The translations under genes were made by a program, and so were the position numbers. DNA of 64,000 nucleotides, from NCBI GenBank assembly GCA_945874695.1, contig CAMCHP010000001.1, forward strand, positions 60,633 through 124,632. Reading direction: 5' to 3'. This DNA is from Chryseobacterium gleum. Its GTDB lineage: Bacteria; Bacteroidota; Bacteroidia; Flavobacteriales_D; Sanyastnellaceae. The first letter of the stretch is position 1; each line of letters begins with the position of its first letter. Below the pieces are notes generated by a model, which was not told the origin of the DNA, did not search any database, and saw only the letters and a list, made by a program, of their open reading frames with translations. This document shows positions 41,633 through 50,525 of this stretch, in pieces.

Positions 41633-44600
41633 ATGAAAAAATTGCTGCTTTACGGCTTGCTCATGCATGCCTTAACACCGGGCTTTGCCCAGCTTCCTGA
41701 CGTCTTCAGTCAACTTCCAACCGAGGAGCTGACGAGCGAATTGTTTCTTCCCCTTGCTGGCGGTTTTACGACCATCCTGCCGACAGGCAGTAACCTCGAA
41801 ACGCACAGTCAAACTGAGGTGCAAAGTCATTTTTTCGCCCTGCACAACGCAGGCTTTGGCGCGTTTGAAGTCCCCGACCCGGCGGCATTGACTTCGGCCG
41901 CGCGCACGTCAAAAGTCAATACCTCGGTCATTCCGATAACAGTTCTTGACGTGTACTATGAGGACTTTCATCCTGAAGCGTTCGAAGCCGGGTGGATTGT
42001 AAAAACGGATGGCTTGCTGTATGACATGTCTGGTCCTGACCAATCGCCATTTGTTACGCTCGAAGCCTTCAGTTTCCATATCGACTGGAACTATTATTAC
42101 CCGGGTACATATACCTTGCAACTCAACGCGAGTGATCTGATCAGTAACCACGGTTCGAACTACGACCACATCAGTATGGATTGGGATGATGGTTTAGGTT
42201 ACCGCACGGTGGCCCTTGGTGAGGTCATCACCGTGAGTTACACCGACGCATCGGCTGACCGGGAGATCAAGCTGCGTGTTGAACGCGGCGGCGCAATCAA
42301 AGAAAGCGCGCTGTTGTTGAAGACTACCGGTTGCACCAACGGCTTCGATTTGCCCAACTTGCCCCCTTGGGAAATCAGCTCATCGGCTCAGCCCTGGCGC
42401 ATTGAGACCACGTTTGAGGGCGAAGCCGTGTTTGGCAATGCCTTTACACTCACGAGCGCAGACAACAACTTCGATAAGCCCTTCATTTTTGTGGAGGGCA
42501 TCGACTTCGGAAGTGATGTTTCATTGTATCGAAACGGTGAGTTTGGATGGTTTGAGTTCACGTGTGGGGCAACCGAGAAGTATCCGTTTTTGGTTTTGAT
42601 GCCGGATATGTTGGAGCAGCTGTTAGATGCCGGATTCGACCTTGTATTGCTCGATTTCGGCGACGGTGCTGATCACATCGAGAAGAACTCAGAGCTGTTG
42701 ATCCACCTCATCAATTTGGTGAATGCACACAAAACCGGCGCCGAAGAGATTGTTGTTGCCGGCGCAAGCATGGGCGGACAAATTTCTCGCATTGCTCTTA
42801 AAAAAATGGAAGACGCTGGAACGCCACATTGCACCCGTACTTGGATTTCACTTGATTCACCCCATGAAGGTGCCAACATCCCGTACGGGTTGCAAACCAC
42901 CCTATCGTTTCTTGCCAATTTCGAGTCGAAAGCAGCTAACTTCATGAACTCCTACTTCAAGCGTCCGGCAACCCGCGAGTTGCTTCTGCTCCAATTGGCG
43001 AGTTCAGGCTCCTTGCGCCAACAGTACCAAGGTTTTCTTGACGAACTTGGCTACCCCGAAGAATCGCGCAACATCGGAATTGCCAGCGGGAACATCAACG
43101 GAAACTTGCTTCCTTTCGGCAGTGGCACACATTTACTTGATTACAGCTGCGAATTTGGCTCAAATGAAATTCTCAAGTTGCTGGTCATTGCCACTGCGGG
43201 TGATCCTTACAACAGCTCGAGCAACGGCACATCCAATGTGATTTCTCAAAACACTTACAGTCAAGTTCACCATTGTCAAAATTTTAATGACTGCGTTTCT
43301 GGTCCGCTTGCACAAATTTCAACGTGGAACAGCACGTCATATATTGATCACGACGCTCCCCAATTGGACAATGCACCTGGAGGGACCCGCAGCAGTTTCG
43401 ATCAATTTGTGGTTGAAATGAATGAATCGCTGAGCGAAATTGGCTCCGTATTTGATGCCATATGCAACTCCGAAATCACCAGCGGACAGTACATTTCCAG
43501 TCACTCGTTTATTCCGACAACCAGTGCATTGGGGATCAAAAGCACCTACTACCACATGAACGTCGCGGAGGCATTGGCGAATTATCCGACCATGACCCCT
43601 TTTGACCGTGTGCATGGGGCACTGCAAGGTAACACCGTACACAGTGAAATCACACCTGAAATCATTGAGTTGATCGCCGAAGAAGTCATTCATGGCGGCA
43701 ACGTACTCGGGCCAGAACTGACTTCAACATCGAGCAATGGCGGCGTTTTTAATATGGCCCGGGCGCAAAACAGCTTGTTGTATGATATAAATATTGATTC
43801 GGGTGGCGAACTGCACATCAACCGCTGGTTGCCCGTTCATTATGGCGATGATCCACTCGATTACCCTGCACCCGGTTCACATCTGCAAACGCGCACAACG
43901 ATGTGCGGTGCAGTGATTGATGTGAGCAGCGACGGGCTGATACACTTGGGTGAGGGCACTTATGGCATGACGGCTCAGTTGGAACTGCGCGCGTCAAGCA
44001 CGCTGCGTTTAGGAAATGGCGCCCGCTTAATCATCGACGAAGGTTCGGTGTTGCATGCACGCAAAGGCAGCATCATTCAACTTGAAGGAGGCGAAATAGA
44101 AATCCGAAATGGTGGCCAGTTGATCCTCGATGCCGAAGCACACATCACCGCCTCCGGGTCGAGTGCTATACGCCTTGTCGGAACCGATGCACGCTTCCAC
44201 TTGCATGGCAGCATCGCGCTTTCAGACGAAGCAGTGTGTCGATTTGTATCGGAGGGAGAAGCTGGAGGGCGGCTCCGCGTTCATACAACCCACACTGCAA
44301 TATCGGGCAGTCCAACGGCACGCTTCATTGTCGAAGGCCACAACCCAGGCAACGTCATGCTCGACATTATGCCCAACTGCGTGCTGCGCAGCGCACACGG
44401 TTCGGTAGCGCTCCGATTTCGCAAAGGCCGCGTGAACCTTTCACCAGATGCTGGCATCACATCAGGCGGCACATTTAGCGCGGGTGAAACGTATTTCAGC
44501 GGCACGCCCGATTGCAGCGGAATCAAATTACACCAAGGATCACTCCTGCGCGGTTGCGTGTTGGAATACGTCCCAATACTCGCTGAACTCGACCTCAATG

Positions 44601-46249
44601 TGCTGCGGATTGAGCAGAGCGTATTACGTGACGGATCTGTGAACGTGTATGGTGGCGGGTATCGCTTCACTGATGTCGTGGCTGAGCGCTGCGGTGTGCA
44701 CTCTGAAGACCTGGAGTTGAACATACAGATCCGCGACTCGAAATTCAATGGTGGTGGTGTCGCAGACCTTATAGCGATCAACGATGACTCGTCGGTTTCA
44801 CTCTTCTGCACAAACACGCTCGTCGAAGATTATCAAACGGGGATCGCAAAATACACCGGTGAACTGCGCATGAAGTGCTCTACGGTTGAGCATTGCCATC
44901 ATGCGGTATATGCGGGCCTCTATAGCGTCGTCAACTTATCGAGTTGGTACGGCGGGGGCTACAATCGCTTTTTTGACAATACGGTGCACATTCGTGTTGT
45001 AGGCGCACAAGCCCTTTGGCTGAATGCAGGATTCAACGCCTTCAGCGCAGCTGATTTATATGTTTTCAGTGGAACGCTGCTCGGAAGCTGCGACGAAAAC
45101 TGCGAGCGCGAACTGAACTTTATTGGCAATGTATGGCAAAACAACAACGCCGGACCAATGCCTGATCAAGTAAAATTGATAATGCTTGACCCGATGTGCA
45201 CCTCAGCGAACACGAGCTTACCCAATTCAGGCTGCATTGTCACAGTGATCGATAAAGCACCTGTGCTCGAAATTGAATGTCCGGAAGCAATCGTTCGTCC
45301 CATGCAGAACAGCGGTCTTGCCAAATCAACAAGCGGATTCGACAGCTATTTAAACCTGTTTACAGAGGGCTTGGCGAGCAGTCCGCTTTACACATCGGCA
45401 CCCAATCCCGAAATATCGGCTTCGCGCTTTTGGACCTTGATCGAGCTCGAAGCAAACGCTGACAGCGTTGAATTGATTGAGATTCAACGTGCGGCGGTGT
45501 TCCACCTCCAGAACCTGATTGAAGAGCAGTGGCTGGCAACTGACGGCTCAGTAGCAGTCTTCGATGCATACACACAGTACCTCAGCGAAGCCCTGAATTT
45601 ACTGGCCACAGGGACGTTTGCAAGTGATGATCGCGTTGAACGCACGGCCTTCGAGCTCATGAAGAGCCAATTGCTTTATGCGCTCGACCGCGACGATGAC
45701 GCTACCGCCGTGCTTCTTGAGGCCGCGCAATGTGGCTTCGATGATCTGGGCCAGCAGAGTGCCGAGGCAGCGCATGCCCGCATCGATCGCCGAAGAGCCC
45801 GCACACACCACACGGCAACCTATTACGACCTTGATTCGGCTTTTGTTTTCACAGCCACGCCAGTTGGCTATATGGCCTTGGATCAAATCAACAGCACCAA
45901 TTTCGGCGCCCATTTAGGCAGCGATGGCACGGTAAGCTACCCCGTTTGCTTGGCGGTGAGCTACAACCAAACTGAGCAAACAGGTGGCTCGGTCGCCCTT
46001 GGCAGCAGCTTTCAAGTAATGCCCAATCCGGCAACCGAACCCTTGGTTTTGCAGTGGCATGGCGAAGAAGAACAACACGCCGTGTGCAGGGTCATGAATA
46101 GTCTAGGCCAAATCTTGCATGAAGAAATACGGGTGCTTACACCGCATGCACGTGTTGAATTACAGCATGTGGGGCTTGCACCGGGCATTTACTTTATCAC
46201 CCTATCGGGTGGATGGGGATCGGCCACCCAACGCGTACTTGTGAACTAG
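41633..46249 (+). CDS. Large secreted alpha/beta-hydrolase with beta-helix region and T9SS domain
   Basis: A 1538-residue exported protein. It has a signal peptide (KLLLYGLLMHALTPGFA). An N-terminal beta-rich region (about 30-270) precedes an alpha/beta-hydrolase resembling PGAP1/lipase-type esterases: FIFVEGIDFG, LVLLDFGDG, VVAGASMGGQ with nucleophile Ser379, and SLDSPHEGANIP. Residues about 690-1180 are beta-helix-like repeats (ASSTLRLGNGARLIIDEGSVLHARKG ends). A helical stretch follows, then a type A sorting domain (FQVMPNPATEPLVLQW ... GIYFITLSGG). It is probably cell-surface or released; the substrate is unknown. A hairpin repeat at 46199 lies in the sorting domain. A terminator follows. 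Confidence 0.8.
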   Translation: MKKLLLYGLLMHALTPGFAQLPDVFSQLPTEELTSELFLPLAGGFTTILPTGSNLETHSQTEVQSHFFALHNAGFGAFEVPDPAALTSAARTSKVNTSVIPITVLDVYYEDFHPEAFEAGWIVKTDGLLYDMSGPDQSPFVTLEAFSFHIDWNYYYPGTYTLQLNASDLISNHGSNYDHISMDWDDGLGYRTVALGEVITVSYTDASADREIKLRVERGGAIKESALLLKTTGCTNGFDLPNLPPWEISSSAQPWRIETTFEGEAVFGNAFTLTSADNNFDKPFIFVEGIDFGSDVSLYRNGEFGWFEFTCGATEKYPFLVLMPDMLEQLLDAGFDLVLLDFGDGADHIEKNSELLIHLINLVNAHKTGAEEIVVAGASMGGQISRIALKKMEDAGTPHCTRTWISLDSPHEGANIPYGLQTTLSFLANFESKAANFMNSYFKRPATRELLLLQLASSGSLRQQYQGFLDELGYPEESRNIGIASGNINGNLLPFGSGTHLLDYSCEFGSNEILKLLVIATAGDPYNSSSNGTSNVISQNTYSQVHHCQNFNDCVSGPLAQISTWNSTSYIDHDAPQLDNAPGGTRSSFDQFVVEMNESLSEIGSVFDAICNSEITSGQYISSHSFIPTTSALGIKSTYYHMNVAEALANYPTMTPFDRVHGALQGNTVHSEITPEIIELIAEEVIHGGNVLGPELTSTSSNGGVFNMARAQNSLLYDINIDSGGELHINRWLPVHYGDDPLDYPAPGSHLQTRTTMCGAVIDVSSDGLIHLGEGTYGMTAQLELRASSTLRLGNGARLIIDEGSVLHARKGSIIQLEGGEIEIRNGGQLILDAEAHITASGSSAIRLVGTDARFHLHGSIALSDEAVCRFVSEGEAGGRLRVHTTHTAISGSPTARFIVEGHNPGNVMLDIMPNCVLRSAHGSVALRFRKGRVNLSPDAGITSGGTFSAGETYFSGTPDCSGIKLHQGSLLRGCVLEYVPILAELDLNVLRIEQSVLRDGSVNVYGGGYRFTDVVAERCGVHSEDLELNIQIRDSKFNGGGVADLIAINDDSSVSLFCTNTLVEDYQTGIAKYTGELRMKCSTVEHCHHAVYAGLYSVVNLSSWYGGGYNRFFDNTVHIRVVGAQALWLNAGFNAFSAADLYVFSGTLLGSCDENCERELNFIGNVWQNNNAGPMPDQVKLIMLDPMCTSANTSLPNSGCIVTVIDKAPVLEIECPEAIVRPMQNSGLAKSTSGFDSYLNLFTEGLASSPLYTSAPNPEISASRFWTLIELEANADSVELIEIQRAAVFHLQNLIEEQWLATDGSVAVFDAYTQYLSEALNLLATGTFASDDRVERTAFELMKSQLLYALDRDDDATAVLLEAAQCGFDDLGQQSAEAAHARIDRRRARTHHTATYYDLDSAFVFTATPVGYMALDQINSTNFGAHLGSDGTVSYPVCLAVSYNQTEQTGGSVALGSSFQVMPNPATEPLVLQWHGEEEQHAVCRVMNSLGQILHEEIRVLTPHARVELQHVGLAPGIYFITLSGGWGSATQRVLVN
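46199..46215 (+). repeat. Dispersed hairpin repeat, strict copy
   Basis: ACCC TATC GGGT GGATG, near the 3' end of the large secreted hydrolase gene; encodes TLSGGW. The copy at 47974 shares this stem and flanks. Confidence 0.75.
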
Positions 46250-46276
46250 GCACTTAACAACCCCTATATAAATCGA

Positions 46277-46315
46277 CCCCGAGTGAAGCGCAGGCTTCGC
46301 TTGGGGTTTGGTTTT
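46277..46315 (+). terminator. Intrinsic terminator after the large secreted hydrolase
   Basis: A 13-bp stem (CCCCGAGTGAAGC / GCTTCGCTTGGGG, two G-T pairs) with loop GCAG, followed by TTTGGTTTT. Confidence 0.8.
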
Positions 46316-46316
46316 A

Positions 46317-46700
46317 ACCACAGATTAATGGGATTTACACGGATGCGAGCTTTCAAAACCGCACACAAACAAGCTTTGATAATCTCCTCAATCTGCGGGC
46401 CAACCACAGATTAATGGGATTTACACAGATGCGCACTTTCAAAACCGAACACAACCAATCCGTGAAAATCTGCTCAATCCGTGGTCCAACCACGGATTAA
46501 TGGGATTCACACAGATGCACACTTTCAAAACCGAACACAACCAATCCGTGAAAATCTGTTCAATCCGTGGTCCAACCACGGATTAATGGGATTTGCACGG
46601 ATGCGAGCGTTCAAAACCACACACAAACAAGCTTTGATAATCTCCTCAATCTGCGGTCCAACCACGGATGAATGAGATTTACACGGATGCGAGCTTTGGA
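46317..46700. repeat. Array of 86-bp tandem repeats
   Basis: Four full units begin at 46317, 46403, 46489 and 46575, exactly 86 bases apart, and a partial fifth begins at 46661. Each starts ACCAC(A/G)GATTAATGGGAT, continues with ACAC(A/G)GATGC and ends in TC(A/C)AATC(C/T)G(T/C)GG-type sequence. Units 1 and 4 share one second half (AAGCTTTGATAATCTCC), units 2 and 3 another (AATCCGTGAAAATCTG), giving an A-B-B-A order. At B-unit junctions ATCCGTGGT-CCA-ACCACGGAT forms a 9-bp hairpin. Related CACGGATT-rich repeats are common in Bacteroidota intergenic DNA. There is no coding sense: 86 is not a multiple of three. Confidence 0.9.
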
Positions 46701-46710
46701 CCGGAGCACT

Positions 46711-47901
46711 TCAATCACCCACATAAGCATCTGGGTATTCGCCCAATGCAATCAGTGCAGCAGGGAGCATTGCCAATGCAACTAAAATGAGCCCGAAGAG
46801 CCACTGCAAGGGGGTACTGAGGTACCTATGCCGTGCCATATACGAACGATGCTGCACAACCGGACCTATGGCAATCACGCCAGCCAAGACGAATGTAAGG
46901 TTTGAAATGGGTGCACTGATTCCGTTGACGACACCGAAAAACAAGAAGAACCCTGCAATACCTCCAGCGTAGAGCTGCCACAAAAACCGATCGCCGTGCG
47001 TGTGCTTCGGTTGCCAAACCGATGCGTCAACCGAAGCTTGGGTGAACTCATCAGACTCCAAATGGTAATCGTTCTGTGTGTTAAGCGGATTCTGATTCAG
47101 CAGCAAACACAAGTGTTTAAAGACCTTCGGATGGTTTTTTGAAAAGTCTTCCGGCGATTCAAAGAAATGCTCCACACACACCGCGAAAAACTCGTGGTGG
47201 TTGGTCCCTCCGTACCTGCGGAGGTAGCTTTGTTGACCCGTTGTTATAGCAGTGAATTCCGGGTGGCTAATCGTAATCCAAGCGTCGGTGTAGCCCGCGA
47301 AATCAGACCGATAGAGCGGTGCATGCCTTCCGTTCAACTTCAACGCATGGGCCATTTCATGCAGTCCGAGGTTGTAATTGTCATTTGCTGTGCTGAAACC
47401 CGACTCGAAATCGGCCCAAGAGAGCATCATTGTGCCCTGTTCGGTAACACCGCCTTTGAGGCGTAAATCAAGCATACGGTGATAGAAGACTTCGGGGTAA
47501 ATAAGGATGCGGTGAAGATGCGTGATGCGCCATTCATCGAGTCCGAAGGTGAGTTGCGCAGCTGCTGCGCCTACCATCGCCTTCATGCCGCGCGTGACTT
47601 TCAATCCGTTCATCCCAACGAACGACTTTTCATTTGCAAACGCCATGGCACGCGCAGTGAACCTGTTGCGCCCATCGTCGCTGAGGGCCTCGAAATAAGG
47701 GATCTTCTCCTCAAACATCCGCTCGATAGAGCGAAACTCTGCCAACGACATATAATTGTTGTACAAAATGCGATTGTAAATAAAACCAAGCAGCGGCTTA
47801 CGGCCCCACGTGTTAACCCACGCCAAGCCGTTTACCAGCGCCAGCACAGTCACTGTGTGGCCTTTCAGCAGCAGCGCGAGCACGTTATGAATAAACTCCA
47901 T
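46711..47901 (-). CDS. Membrane-anchored M90-family (MtfA-like) zinc peptidase
   Basis: A 396-residue protein. The central part resembles MtfA: SIERMFEEKIPYFEALSDDGRNRF, then NLGLHEMAHALKLNG with the HExxH zinc site (His181, Glu182, His185), and a downstream HHEFFAVCVEHFFESPEDF. Hydrophobic segments occur at the N-terminus (about 5-28) and twice at the C-terminus (about 310-345 and 365-385). E. coli MtfA is soluble and binds the Mlc repressor; the membrane segments here suggest a different role (inference). A perfect -7 box lies 4 bases before the ATG. It is alone between the 86-bp repeats and a 147-base gap. Confidence 0.85.
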   Translation of the reverse strand: MEFIHNVLALLLKGHTVTVLALVNGLAWVNTWGRKPLLGFIYNRILYNNYMSLAEFRSIERMFEEKIPYFEALSDDGRNRFTARAMAFANEKSFVGMNGLKVTRGMKAMVGAAAAQLTFGLDEWRITHLHRILIYPEVFYHRMLDLRLKGGVTEQGTMMLSWADFESGFSTANDNYNLGLHEMAHALKLNGRHAPLYRSDFAGYTDAWITISHPEFTAITTGQQSYLRRYGGTNHHEFFAVCVEHFFESPEDFSKNHPKVFKHLCLLLNQNPLNTQNDYHLESDEFTQASVDASVWQPKHTHGDRFLWQLYAGGIAGFFLFFGVVNGISAPISNLTFVLAGVIAIGPVVQHRSYMARHRYLSTPLQWLFGLILVALAMLPAALIALGEYPDAYVGD

Positions 47902-47905
47902 CGCT

Positions 47906-47913
47906 CAAAGCTA
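47906..47913 (-). promoter_or_regulatory. -7 promoter element of the M90 peptidase gene, leaderless start
   Basis: Minus strand TAGCTTTG, AGCG, ATG: the same box and spacing as the GNAT gene at 13407. Confidence 0.6.
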
Positions 47914-47973
47914 CATCAAAGCCAGTTTTAAATGCACATACAAAATAAACATCCTGAGCGGGGTGTTTTGGGC

Positions 47974-47990
47974 ACCCTATCGGGTGGATG
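47974..47990 (+). repeat. Dispersed hairpin repeat, strict copy (intergenic)
   Basis: ACCC TATC GGGT GGATG, in the gap between the M90 peptidase and HAD genes. The stem and immediate flanks match the copy at 46199. Confidence 0.75.
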
Positions 47991-48048
47991 GGGGGATGCC
48001 GCCAAAAGATCATTCGCAGCTTCGAAGAAGTTAAAGAACAAGTTGTTG

Positions 48049-48711
48049 CTATCGCGCAAAAGCCCCAAGTACCTCAGCCAGCTCCTCTTTGGGGACCTCT
48101 AAATGGTAGGCGTGCAAGCCCGCGTTGAGCGCGCCTACCACGTGCTGTACACTGTCATCAATGAATAAAGTGCGACTAGGCGTTAAGTTGTGCAGTGCAC
48201 ACAGGTGTAAATAGGTCTCAGGGTAAGGTTTTTTTCGGCCCAAGACGTTCGAGTAATGGATGTACTCAAAGGCCTGTCTGAAATAGGCCAGGCCCATGGT
48301 TCGATCAATCGTTTGCTCGAACTCCGCCACGTGAATGGCGTTGGTATTGCTCAACAAAAACAGTCTGTAACGCTGTGCGAGATGGTGCACAAAGTCAATG
48401 CGATGCTTGGGAATATCCAACAAAATCACATTCCACGCGTGTAGCACCTGTTCGGTACTTACACCGTGTGGCAGATACTGCTTCAATGCTTCTAAGAAGT
48501 CTTCGTTGCTGATTTTACCCACTTCCAAGCGGTCGAACAAATCGGTTTGTGCGGCTTGGGAGTAAATGGCCCTAAAATCAGTCATTCCCAGCGCTCGAAA
48601 GGCACGCGCAGGGGCATCGTAGTCGATGTTGAACAACACGCCGCCAAAATCTAAGATAATGGCATCGATGTCAGTTGGTGCAGGAAGCTTTTTTACTTGT
48701 GCTTGAGCCAT
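48049..48711 (-). CDS. HAD-superfamily hydrolase, class IA
   Basis: A 220-residue haloacid dehalogenase-like hydrolase. Motif I is ILDFGGVLF, in which the usual second Asp is replaced by Gly as in YihX-type sugar phosphatases. Motif II is LLSNTN, motif III GRKKPYPETY and motif IV LFIDDSVQHV. The cap lies in the helical region 30-110. It probably removes phosphate from a small metabolite such as a sugar phosphate (inference). Its first 19 bases overlap the end of the SPOR gene, so the two are co-transcribed. Confidence 0.88.
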   Translation of the reverse strand: MAQAQVKKLPAPTDIDAIILDFGGVLFNIDYDAPARAFRALGMTDFRAIYSQAAQTDLFDRLEVGKISNEDFLEALKQYLPHGVSTEQVLHAWNVILLDIPKHRIDFVHHLAQRYRLFLLSNTNAIHVAEFEQTIDRTMGLAYFRQAFEYIHYSNVLGRKKPYPETYLHLCALHNLTPSRTLFIDDSVQHVVGALNAGLHAYHLEVPKEELAEVLGAFAR

Positions 48712-49730
48712 GCGCCCGGTTGATCATTTGCGCGGATTGCTGCCAAATCGTTGGTCGCAGCCTCGCGTGTCGCATAGCTGCCAAAAGCAACCAAGTGCAA
48801 GTCGCCTTTTTGCTCGCAAATAAAGGCGTCGTAACCTTTCAAACGCAACTGTGCCACATAAGATTCGGCATTCCCGAGTTCTTTAAATGCGCCACCGACA
48901 ACGAAATACAGGTCTAAAGCCGATATGCGTTCTTCGCTAATTGGCGCGTTATTTTCTTCGCCTTTCAGGCGGATGCGCAAGCCGTCAGGGCGCGCTACAT
49001 CTTCAGTGAGTGCATAGGTCAACACATCCAAATCAGGATGGTTTGCGCGCGCTGCATCAATAAAATTCACGGTATCGGGTGCGAGAAACGACAGGCCCTC
49101 TTCTTCAAAACGCGGTGCATAATCAGCAGCCTGTTCGGTTGAAAACGGCAGCATTGAAAAATGACTGCCCGCGGTATTCCCTCCTTGGATGAACCACGAT
49201 GCCGCAACCAAAAAAGGAACAGCAGCAGCACCCGCTAAATTGCGCCAGGCTTTGCGCGACCATGAGCCTGTGATCGGAATCACCGGCGTTTCAGGCGCCA
49301 ATTCTGAAGCTACAACAGGTTGCAAGGTTAGAACCTCTAACCCAAACGATGCCGGCAAATAATTCAGGTCATTCGATGGCGTAAACACCAACTGGCCGCC
49401 TGCATCTTTGTACACTGAACCCACTTGCTTGAACGCGACATGACGACCGCTATCGAGCTGCCGGCGAATCCAAGCCACTTCAGCCTTGATTTGGATCATG
49501 GCTTGTTCGTAACTTACGCCTTCTGTCATGCGCAAATGCTGGGCAAACAATCCGTCGTTATGGAAGAGGCGCGCATTGAAACTCACCTCCCTTGCCGGGG
49601 GCGAAATGCGGTGGGTGCGTGCATTGAGTTTAGCTGAACACGTATTGGTAACAAAGCCCGCAAAGTCAGGAATGATCACGCATTCATGCTCTTGGATTAA
49701 ATCACACAGGTGTTCTTGAAGGTAGCTCAT
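48693..49730 (-). CDS. HU-CCDC81 and SPOR domain membrane protein
   Basis: A 345-residue protein. The N-terminal part (SYLQEHLCDLIQEHECVIIPDFAGFVTN ends, to about 130) has the HU-CCDC81 pattern, a DNA-binding-like fold. Then come a linker, one membrane segment (LAGAAAVPFLVAASWFI), a periplasmic stretch and a C-terminal SPOR domain (FVVGGAFKELGNAESYVAQLRLKGYDA), which binds denuded peptidoglycan at division sites. The combination suggests a link between an internal partner and the septum (inference). The frame is open to 49781, but a perfect -7 box at 49751-49758 makes the ATG at 49730 the likely start. Confidence 0.88.
   Translation of the reverse strand: MSYLQEHLCDLIQEHECVIIPDFAGFVTNTCSAKLNARTHRISPPAREVSFNARLFHNDGLFAQHLRMTEGVSYEQAMIQIKAEVAWIRRQLDSGRHVAFKQVGSVYKDAGGQLVFTPSNDLNYLPASFGLEVLTLQPVVASELAPETPVIPITGSWSRKAWRNLAGAAAVPFLVAASWFIQGGNTAGSHFSMLPFSTEQAADYAPRFEEEGLSFLAPDTVNFIDAARANHPDLDVLTYALTEDVARPDGLRIRLKGEENNAPISEERISALDLYFVVGGAFKELGNAESYVAQLRLKGYDAFICEQKGDLHLVAFGSYATREAATNDLAAIRANDQPGAWLKHK
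48959..48975 (+). repeat. Possible hairpin repeat, loose copy
   Basis: GCC TTTCA GGC GGATG: three-pair stem and five-base loop, in the SPOR gene. May be chance. Confidence 0.3.
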
Positions 49731-49750
49731 ACTGCGGTTTGCTCGAAATT

Positions 49751-49758
49751 CAAAGGTA
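49751..49758 (-). promoter_or_regulatory. -7 promoter element for the SPOR-HAD unit
   Basis: Minus strand TACCTTTG, a perfect match, 20 bases before the ATG at 49730. Confidence 0.6.
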
Positions 49759-49781
49759 CGAAGATTTGCCGAATTGGCCAA

Positions 49782-50525
49782 CTAGAGGGCCTTGTAGCCG
49801 TCGAGCGCAGTGATGTCATCAGGGGCGTCAACCGACGGCGATTCATAACGCGTTATACCGCAATGGATTGATCTGCCGCGTTCGATCCACCGCAATTGCT
49901 CGAGCGACTCGGCGCGCTCCAAGGCCGATGATTCAAAGTGCACCAGCTCGCGCAAAACATCTGTTTTATAAGCATACAAGCCAATGTGTTTGTAAAAATC
50001 GTGCTTGGTGAGCCAAGCCGTCACGGGTAAATCACGGAGGTAGGGAATCGGACTGCGCGAAAAGTAGAGTGCCTTGTTTTGTGCGTCGAGTACCGCCTTG
50101 ACTTTGTTCGGATTCAACAGCGCATCGACGTCTTCAATGCGCTTTACAAGCGTTGCAATGTTCACGTCGTCACGGGCGATCAACGCACACACCTCATCAA
50201 TTTGTGCGGGCATGATGTAAGGCTCATCGCCTTGAATATTCACTACAGCATCCGGTTGAACGACCAGCTTTGACGCCGCTTCGTGACAGCGCTCAGTGCC
50301 GCTTGCATGCTCAGGCATGGTCATTACAACCATCCCACCAAAACCTTTCACATGGTCAAAAATGCGCGCATCGTCGGTCGCAACCACAACCTCAGTCAAT
50401 AGCTGCGCCTGAACAGCTTGCTTGTACACCCGCTCGATCATGCTCACGCCATGAATCAGGGCCAATGGTTTCCCTGGAAAGCGGGTCGATCCATAACGTG
50501 CGGGTATGATGCCAGCGATGCGCAT
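49782..50525 (-). CDS. kdsB: 3-deoxy-manno-octulosonate cytidylyltransferase
   Basis: A 247-residue enzyme activating Kdo to CMP-Kdo for LPS inner core. It begins IIPARYGSTRFPGKPL, followed by VVVATDD, the metal-binding NIQGDEPYI, ALYFSRSPIPY and KHIGLYAYKTDVL. Length is normal. Its ATG overlaps the stop codon of the TonB receptor gene by one base (TAATG), so translation is probably coupled. LPS with Kdo is expected in this organism. Confidence 0.96.
   Translation of the reverse strand: MRIAGIIPARYGSTRFPGKPLALIHGVSMIERVYKQAVQAQLLTEVVVATDDARIFDHVKGFGGMVVMTMPEHASGTERCHEAASKLVVQPDAVVNIQGDEPYIMPAQIDEVCALIARDDVNIATLVKRIEDVDALLNPNKVKAVLDAQNKALYFSRSPIPYLRDLPVTAWLTKHDFYKHIGLYAYKTDVLRELVHFESSALERAESLEQLRWIERGRSIHCGITRYESPSVDAPDDITALDGYKAL

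Noticed and set aside
46481..46675. 64-codon frame through the 86-bp repeats
   Set aside because: The unit length is not a multiple of three, so the frame shifts meaning in every unit; it has no promoter or family match.
46317..46700. Repeats as a CRISPR array
   Set aside because: Repeats run head to tail with no unique spacers, units are 86 bases, and no cas genes are nearby.
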